DNA of 64,000 nucleotides from Streptomyces gelaticus (lineage in GTDB: Bacteria; Actinomycetota; Actinomycetes; Streptomycetales; Streptomycetaceae): the NCBI RefSeq assembly GCF_014649535.1, contig NZ_BMTF01000006.1, forward strand, positions 63,742-127,741. Direction: 5' to 3'. The notes beneath the pieces were generated by a model. That model searched no databases, was not told the DNA's origin, and saw only the letters and a list, made by a program, of their open reading frames with translations. Shown piece by piece: positions 59,151 to 64,000 of this stretch (position 1 is the stretch's first letter; each line of letters begins with the position of its first letter). The position numbers were made by a program, and so were the translations under genes.

Positions 59151-59542
59151 CGGCCCTCCCAGCCGAAGAGGACCACCACCACCATCGCCACCGCGACGAC
59201 CGCGACGGCCAGGGCGAGCAGCGTCGGGAACCGCGAGACCGGCAGGTCCTCCCCGCGCCGCATCGCCCGCTCGCACCGCACCCAGTGGTTGACGGCCCGC
59301 AGCGCGCAGAGCACACCGGCCGCCAGCAGTGCGAGCGCCAGACCGGCGCGGACCCCCCACGCCAGCTCCGGCAGGAACTGGTCGACCGCGAACCCGCCGC
59401 CGATCAGTGCCAGAGCCGTCCGGATCCAGGCGAGGAAGGTGCGCTCGTTGGCGAGCGAGAACCGGTAGTCGGGGGTGTCGCCCTCTTCGCGGATGCGCTC
59501 CGGTGCGAACCAGAGCCGCAGGCCCTGTACGAATTCGTTCAC
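59147..59542 (-). CDS. DUF202/YidH-family membrane protein
   Basis: The 131-residue protein has the DUF202 motif 'RFSLANERTFLAWIRTALAL' and about three transmembrane helices ('LALALLAAGVLCALRAVNHW', 'LLALAVAVVAVAMVVVVLFG'). GTG 59542 has TAAGGT as a possible -10 a few bases upstream, so the mRNA may be leaderless. Paired with the following DUF202 gene by a GTGA overlap, it probably forms a heteromeric membrane complex of unknown function. Confidence 0.85.
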   Translation of the reverse strand: MNEFVQGLRLWFAPERIREEGDTPDYRFSLANERTFLAWIRTALALIGGGFAVDQFLPELAWGVRAGLALALLAAGVLCALRAVNHWVRCERAMRRGEDLPVSRFPTLLALAVAVVAVAMVVVVLFGWEGR

Positions 59543-59586
59543 GCGTGAACCTTAGCTGTCGCTTCGTAGGTGATCGCCGCCCAGGA

Positions 59587-60108
59587 TCAGGAGCCCGTAC
59601 CGGCCGCCCGGAAGGCGCGCAGCCGGTGGTACGCCTCCAGGCCGTCCGGCACCCACTTCCAGTCGTCGATCCGCCGCGCCAGCTCGTCAGCGGTGAGGAA
59701 GGCGTGCCAGGCGACCTCCTCCACCTGCGGGTTCACCGGCAGCTCGCACCGTACCCGGTAGACGTACGACCACCAGGAGTGCTCGGCGCTCTCGTAGAGG
59801 AACTTGAAGAGCGGTTCGGGCCGGGGGAGCCCGGACACCCCCAGCTCCTCCTCGGCCTCCCGCAGCGCCGCCTCGTCGTACGACTCACCGGCGCCGACCA
59901 CACCTCCCACGAACATGTCGTAGTGGGACGGGAAGACCAGCTTGTCCGGGGTCCTGCGGTGGACGAAGAGCCGGCCCTCCGCGTCCCGGGCCTCGATGAA
60001 GACGCAGCGGTGGCGAAGGCCCTGCGCGGTGGCCTCACCGCGCAGGGCCTGCCCCACGACCACGTCGTTCCCGTCGACGATGTCCAGGATCTCGTCAGAA
60101 GGAGTCAT
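59587..60108 (-). CDS. NUDIX hydrolase
   Basis: The 173-residue protein has the complete NUDIX box 'GAGESYDEAALREAEEELGV' and the N-terminal 'IVDGNDVVVGQALRGEATAQ'. This resembles the isopentenyl-diphosphate isomerase-like/YfcD subgroup with its 'RHRCVFIEARDAEGRLFVHR' strand. It hydrolyses a nucleoside-diphosphate or similar pyrophosphate; the substrate is unknown. ATG 60108 follows GAGGAG. It stands alone between the DUF202 pair and the SDR gene. Confidence 0.88.
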   Translation of the reverse strand: MTPSDEILDIVDGNDVVVGQALRGEATAQGLRHRCVFIEARDAEGRLFVHRRTPDKLVFPSHYDMFVGGVVGAGESYDEAALREAEEELGVSGLPRPEPLFKFLYESAEHSWWSYVYRVRCELPVNPQVEEVAWHAFLTADELARRIDDWKWVPDGLEAYHRLRAFRAAGTGS

Positions 60109-60142
60109 GCTCCTCATCCAACAGCAGACCCCATGCGGACGA

Positions 60143-60973
<831 letters not shown>

Positions 60974-61603
60974 TCACGCACCGCCCGGCACGGGGGCGTG
61001 CAGGAAAGCGGTGGTGGTCTCGACGAGATCGGCGAGGAAGAGCTCGTCGCCGGTCAGCGGTTCGGTGGAGTCGAGACGCAGGCGGGCGCGGTCGGCCAGC
61101 GCCGCGCCGATCAGGGTGAGCGCCAGATCCAGGCGCTCCAGGCGCACGGGGCCGGGCAGCTCGCCCAGACGGTCCCCGACGCGGCCGATCAGCCGCCCGT
61201 AGCTGGTGCCGTCCAGGGCGGGGTGCAGCCGGCCGGTCCGCAGCCCGGTCTCATGGGTGAGCCGGGACGAGATCAGCAGACAGCGGCGGCCCCGGTCGTC
61301 GGCGAGCAGGCTCGCCTCGGCGGCCACCAGTGCGGTGAGCAGCTCCCGTACGCCGCACTCCTCGCCCAGCTCGTCGAGCAGGGGGGCCAGCACCTCTTCG
61401 GTACGGGCCTGGCGGCCCGCCATCACCGCGTCGAGCAGGCCGGCCCGGGAGCCGAAGTGGTACTGGACCGCGGAGGGGTTGCTCTGCCCGGCCAGCCGGA
61501 CGATGTCCCGCAGCTGGGCACCGTCGGGGCCCTGCGCGGCGAAGACCTCCTCGGCCGCACGGATCAGCTTCTCCCTGGTCTCCTGACCGGACGTTCGCGC
61601 CAT
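60974..61603 (-). CDS. TetR-family regulator of the adjacent SDR
   Basis: The 209-residue regulator has its helix-turn-helix region at 'GAQLRDIVRLAGQSNPSAVQ' followed by 'YHFGSRAGLLDAVMAGR' and a C-terminal domain with conserved 'LDLALTLIGAALADRARLRL'. ATG 61603 sits at a predicted transcription start (TAGAAT -10 on this strand). The palindrome TAATG-N5-CATTA overlaps that promoter, so it probably represses itself and the downstream SDR. It converges with nothing; the DMT gene lies behind it. Confidence 0.88.
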   Translation of the reverse strand: MARTSGQETREKLIRAAEEVFAAQGPDGAQLRDIVRLAGQSNPSAVQYHFGSRAGLLDAVMAGRQARTEEVLAPLLDELGEECGVRELLTALVAAEASLLADDRGRRCLLISSRLTHETGLRTGRLHPALDGTSYGRLIGRVGDRLGELPGPVRLERLDLALTLIGAALADRARLRLDSTEPLTGDELFLADLVETTTAFLHAPVPGGA

Positions 61604-61613
61604 GGCGACATTC

Positions 61614-61628
61614 TAATGCTGACCATTA
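61614..61628. promoter_or_regulatory. Operator and leaderless promoter of the SDR-linked tetR
   Basis: TAATG-CTGAC-CATTA is a perfect interrupted palindrome 10 bp upstream of the tetR start. It overlaps the minus-strand -10 TAGAAT (61615-61610). It is well placed for autorepression. Confidence 0.6.
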
Positions 61629-61660
61629 TTAAAAACCGGCCCCCGTGGCCGGGCACCCGG

Positions 61661-62554
61661 TCAGTTCGGCTGGAGGCTCTTCTCGCGGCGCCCGCCCACC
61701 GGCCCCTCCGGCATCGCCGGATGCAGCCCGAGCAGCACGATCCCGACGACGATCGCCACGAGACCGGCCGCCTGCCAGGCCAGTGCGCCGGTGTCGGTGC
61801 GCAGTCGGTCCCCGAGGAAGCCGACCCCGCAGGCGATCCCGGCCAGTGGCTGCGAGGCGGTCAGCGGGGGCAGCGAGACCCGCAGCGGGCCGGTCTCGAA
61901 CGCGCTCTGCACCAGCAGCAGGCCCGTCACCCCCAGCGCCACCACCGCGTACGGCTGCCACCCCGTCACCACTGCCGCGAACCCCTCGTCGGAAAGCCGC
62001 TGGCCGCTGACCCGGGTGAGGGCGTCCTGGAGTCCGTACAGCAGCCCGGCCGCCACCGCGAGCAGCGCGGGGGCGGCCCCGGACCGGGAGCGTTTGGCGA
62101 CGGTGGTGAGGAGCAGCGCGGTGCCCACGACCACACCGATCACCAGCCAGTGCCGCAGCGGGCTGGTCACCGCCTCGCCGCCCTCCGGCCGGCCCGCCAG
62201 CAGAAAGGCGGCGACCCCGCCGGCCAGCAGCCAGAGACCGGCCCAGCCCTGATGGCCGAGCCGCTGGCCGGTGCGATGGCGTGACAGGGCCATCGCGAAG
62301 AGCAGATTGGTCGCGAGGAGGGGTTCGACGACGGAGACCTCGCCCTTGCCCAGGGCCAGGGCGCCCAGCACCATGCCGCAGACCATCAGCCCGATGCCGG
62401 CCAGCCAGCTCGGTACCCGCATCAGGTCCAGCAGCAGTCGGGGCGAGAGATAGTCGCTCCGCGGGGCATGCGAAGCTGCGGCCTGCTGCAGAACGAAGCC
62501 GAAGCCCAGGCAGCAGGCGGCGCTCACGGCGAGCACGAGGACCAGCACCGACAC
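61661..62554 (-). CDS. DMT-superfamily (EamA-like) transporter
   Basis: The 297-residue protein has about ten transmembrane helices in two five-helix halves ('VSAACCLGFGFVLQQAAASH', 'LGVTGLLLVQSAFETGPLRV', 'GLVAIVVGIVLLGLHPAMPE'). It matches drug/metabolite transporter proteins of the Streptomyces DMT type, ~290 residues. It would exchange or export a small metabolite; the substrate is unknown. GTG 62554 follows GAGG at eight bases. It is divergent from the FAD-binding dehydrogenase gene. Confidence 0.85.
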   Translation of the reverse strand: MSVLVLVLAVSAACCLGFGFVLQQAAASHAPRSDYLSPRLLLDLMRVPSWLAGIGLMVCGMVLGALALGKGEVSVVEPLLATNLLFAMALSRHRTGQRLGHQGWAGLWLLAGGVAAFLLAGRPEGGEAVTSPLRHWLVIGVVVGTALLLTTVAKRSRSGAAPALLAVAAGLLYGLQDALTRVSGQRLSDEGFAAVVTGWQPYAVVALGVTGLLLVQSAFETGPLRVSLPPLTASQPLAGIACGVGFLGDRLRTDTGALAWQAAGLVAIVVGIVLLGLHPAMPEGPVGGRREKSLQPN

Positions 62555-62791
62555 GCTTCTACCTCAAGTCAGGCCAGAAGTGGGTGATTTGTTTCGACGA
62601 TAGCGCCGGTTTCCCTGGGGTGCGGCCGGAGCGCCGCCGACCGGGCGGTTGACGCCGCAGCGGCCGGTGCCCAAGATCTGACGCACGAGTAACTTCCCTC
62701 TCGGCCGGTCGGCCCCGCAGTCCGCTCCGGAACGACTCGGGCCCCTACCGCGGCCGTGACCGGATCGACCGCTCCGAAAAGGATGGAACCC

Positions 62792-64000
62792 ATGGCGTAC
62801 GACGCTGATGTGATCGTTGTCGGGGCCGGGCTCGCCGGTCTGGTGGCCACCGCCGAGCTGGCCGACGCGGGCCGTTCGGTGATCCTGCTCGACCAGGAGC
62901 CCGAGCAGTCGATCGGCGGCCAGGCGCACTGGTCCTTCGGCGGCCTCTTCCTCGTCGACTCGCCCGAGCAGCGCCGGATGCGGGTCAAGGACAGCCATGA
63001 GCTGGCCCTCCAGGACTGGCTGGGCACGGCGGGCTTCGACCGCGAGGAGGACCACTGGCCGCGGAAGTGGGCCGAGGCGTACGTCGACTTCGCGGCCGGT
63101 GAGAAGCGCTCCTGGCTGCACGCCCAGGGGCTGCGGATCTTCCCCGTCGTCGGCTGGGCCGAGCGCGGCGGCTACGACGCGAACGGCCACGGCAACTCCG
63201 TACCCCGCTTCCACATCACCTGGGGCACCGGCCCCGGCATCGTCGCCCCCTTCGAGCGCCGGGTCCGCGCGGGCGTCGCCAAGGGGCTCGTACAGTTCCG
63301 GTTCCGGCACCGGGTCACCGGCCTCGGCCGCACCGCGGGCGCCGTCGACACGGTGACCGGCGAGGTGCTGGAACCGAGCGCCGCCGCCCGGGGCACCGCG
63401 AGCAGCCGCCGGGCGACCGGCACCTTCGAGCTGAGGGCCCAGGCAGTGATCGTCACCTCCGGCGGCATCGGCGGCAACCACGACCTGGTGCGCAAGCAGT
63501 GGCCCCGGCGGCTCGGCACCCCGCCCGCGAAGATGCTTTCCGGCGTCCCCGCCCATGTCGACGGGCTCATGCTCGGCATCGCCGAGGAGGCGGGCGCCCA
63601 CCACATCAACCGCGACCGGATGTGGCACTACACCGAGGGCATCGAGAACTGGAACCCGATCTGGGCCCGGCACGGCATCCGGATCCTGCCCGGACCGTCC
63701 TCGCTCTGGCTGGACGCCCGCGGCAAGCGGCTGCCGGTCCCGCTCTTCCCGGGCTTCGACACCCTCGGAACCCTCGAACACATCATGAAGTCCGGCCACG
63801 ACCACACCTGGTTCGTGCTCGACCGGAAGATCATCGGCAAGGAGTTCGCGCTCTCCGGCTCCGAGCAGAACCCGGATCTCACCGGAAAGTCGATCCGCGA
63901 CGTGATCGGCCGCGCTCGTGCCGATGTCCCGGCCCCGGTGAAGGCGTTCATGGACAACGGAGCGGACTTCGTCGTCGAGAAGGACCTCGCCGCGCTCGTC
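62792..64000 (+). CDS. FAD-binding dehydrogenase, 3' end beyond the window
   Basis: At least 403 residues are visible, running off the end without a stop. The N-terminal dinucleotide fold 'DVIVVGAGLAGLVATAELAD' with 'GGQAHWSFGGLFLVDSPEQ' and 'VIVTSGGIGGNHDLV' mark the FAD-binding dehydrogenase family related to 3-ketosteroid dehydrogenases and fumarate reductase flavoproteins (complete members ~550 residues). It would remove hydrogens from an unknown substrate. ATG 62792 follows AAAAGGATGG. It is divergent from the DMT transporter, with 237 bp of upstream DNA and no obvious operator. Confidence 0.9.
   Translation, partial: MAYDADVIVVGAGLAGLVATAELADAGRSVILLDQEPEQSIGGQAHWSFGGLFLVDSPEQRRMRVKDSHELALQDWLGTAGFDREEDHWPRKWAEAYVDFAAGEKRSWLHAQGLRIFPVVGWAERGGYDANGHGNSVPRFHITWGTGPGIVAPFERRVRAGVAKGLVQFRFRHRVTGLGRTAGAVDTVTGEVLEPSAAARGTASSRRATGTFELRAQAVIVTSGGIGGNHDLVRKQWPRRLGTPPAKMLSGVPAHVDGLMLGIAEEAGAHHINRDRMWHYTEGIENWNPIWARHGIRILPGPSSLWLDARGKRLPVPLFPGFDTLGTLEHIMKSGHDHTWFVLDRKIIGKEFALSGSEQNPDLTGKSIRDVIGRARADVPAPVKAFMDNGADFVVEKDLAALV

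Overview
The window is high-GC (about 72 percent) actinobacterial chromosome, almost certainly from a Streptomyces species. Codons end in G or C almost throughout, GTG starts and leaderless promoters are common, and TetR-family regulators are abundant. It carries Streptomyces-typical families: a FxSxx-COOH TPR protein, a DUF5925 AAA protein, a trifunctional methyltransferase/NUDIX/VOC protein, an orphan type ISP C-terminal protein and SoxR. From memory, not from a search, the order dnaE2-imuB ... lipase ... hmgA ... soxR resembles the S. coelicolor region around SCO1739 to SCO1690. I saw no rRNA, tRNA, CRISPR array, insertion sequence or prophage.

Layout. 1-4.6 kb: 3' end of a TPR/STAND protein, an alpha/beta hydrolase, a decayed ATPase/VWA-metallopeptidase pair and a DUF3533 membrane protein. 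4.7-9.4 kb: SOS-type mutagenesis operon dnaE2-imuB behind a LexA-like box, followed by a GNAT remnant. 9.5-16.6 kb: the trifunctional fusion, then an amidase-amidohydrolase-permease operon with a divergent TetR. 16.7-24.7 kb: DUF402 and GNAT genes, a YtrA-type GntR, a DUF5925 AAA protein, a secreted SGNH lipase and a Drr-like ABC exporter with a divergent TetR and two operator copies. 24.8-28.3 kb: the type ISP orphan, then hmgA (tyrosine/homogentisate catabolism) with a GntR/UTRA regulator.

28.4-32.7 kb: a three-gene, stop-start-overlapping envelope operon encoding a beta-helix membrane protein, a cupredoxin-like lipoprotein and a polytopic membrane protein. I regard this as the best candidate for an undescribed system. 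32.8-43.7 kb: an ABC exporter behind a near-perfect SoxR-type operator, aldehyde and alcohol dehydrogenases, TetR/ArsR, acyl-CoA dehydrogenase, a second TetR with a MaoC hydratase, and soxR itself about 9 kb from the SoxR-box exporter. 43.9-49.9 kb: a secreted penicillin-acylase-family Ntn hydrolase, a Tat-exported NamZ-like muramidase, an SDR, a gutted acyl-CoA synthetase and a TetR.

50.3-54.9 kb: a 1535-residue HEAT-like protein. 54.9-57.2 kb: an acyl-CoA dehydrogenase plus kinase pair that looks like a split ACAD10/11. 57.3-64 kb: a glucarate-dehydratase-like enolase, twin DUF202 proteins, NUDIX, SDR with TetR, a DMT transporter and a truncated FAD-binding dehydrogenase.

A recurring theme is local regulation of acyl-CoA and aldehyde metabolism by TetR proteins whose apparent operators can be read directly. 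Three pairs of matching palindromes occur: upstream of aldH and acyl-CoA dehydrogenase, upstream of tetR and maoC, and upstream of the SDR and kinase/ACAD operons. The region also shows several small decayed genes and short tandem duplications at gene 3' ends.
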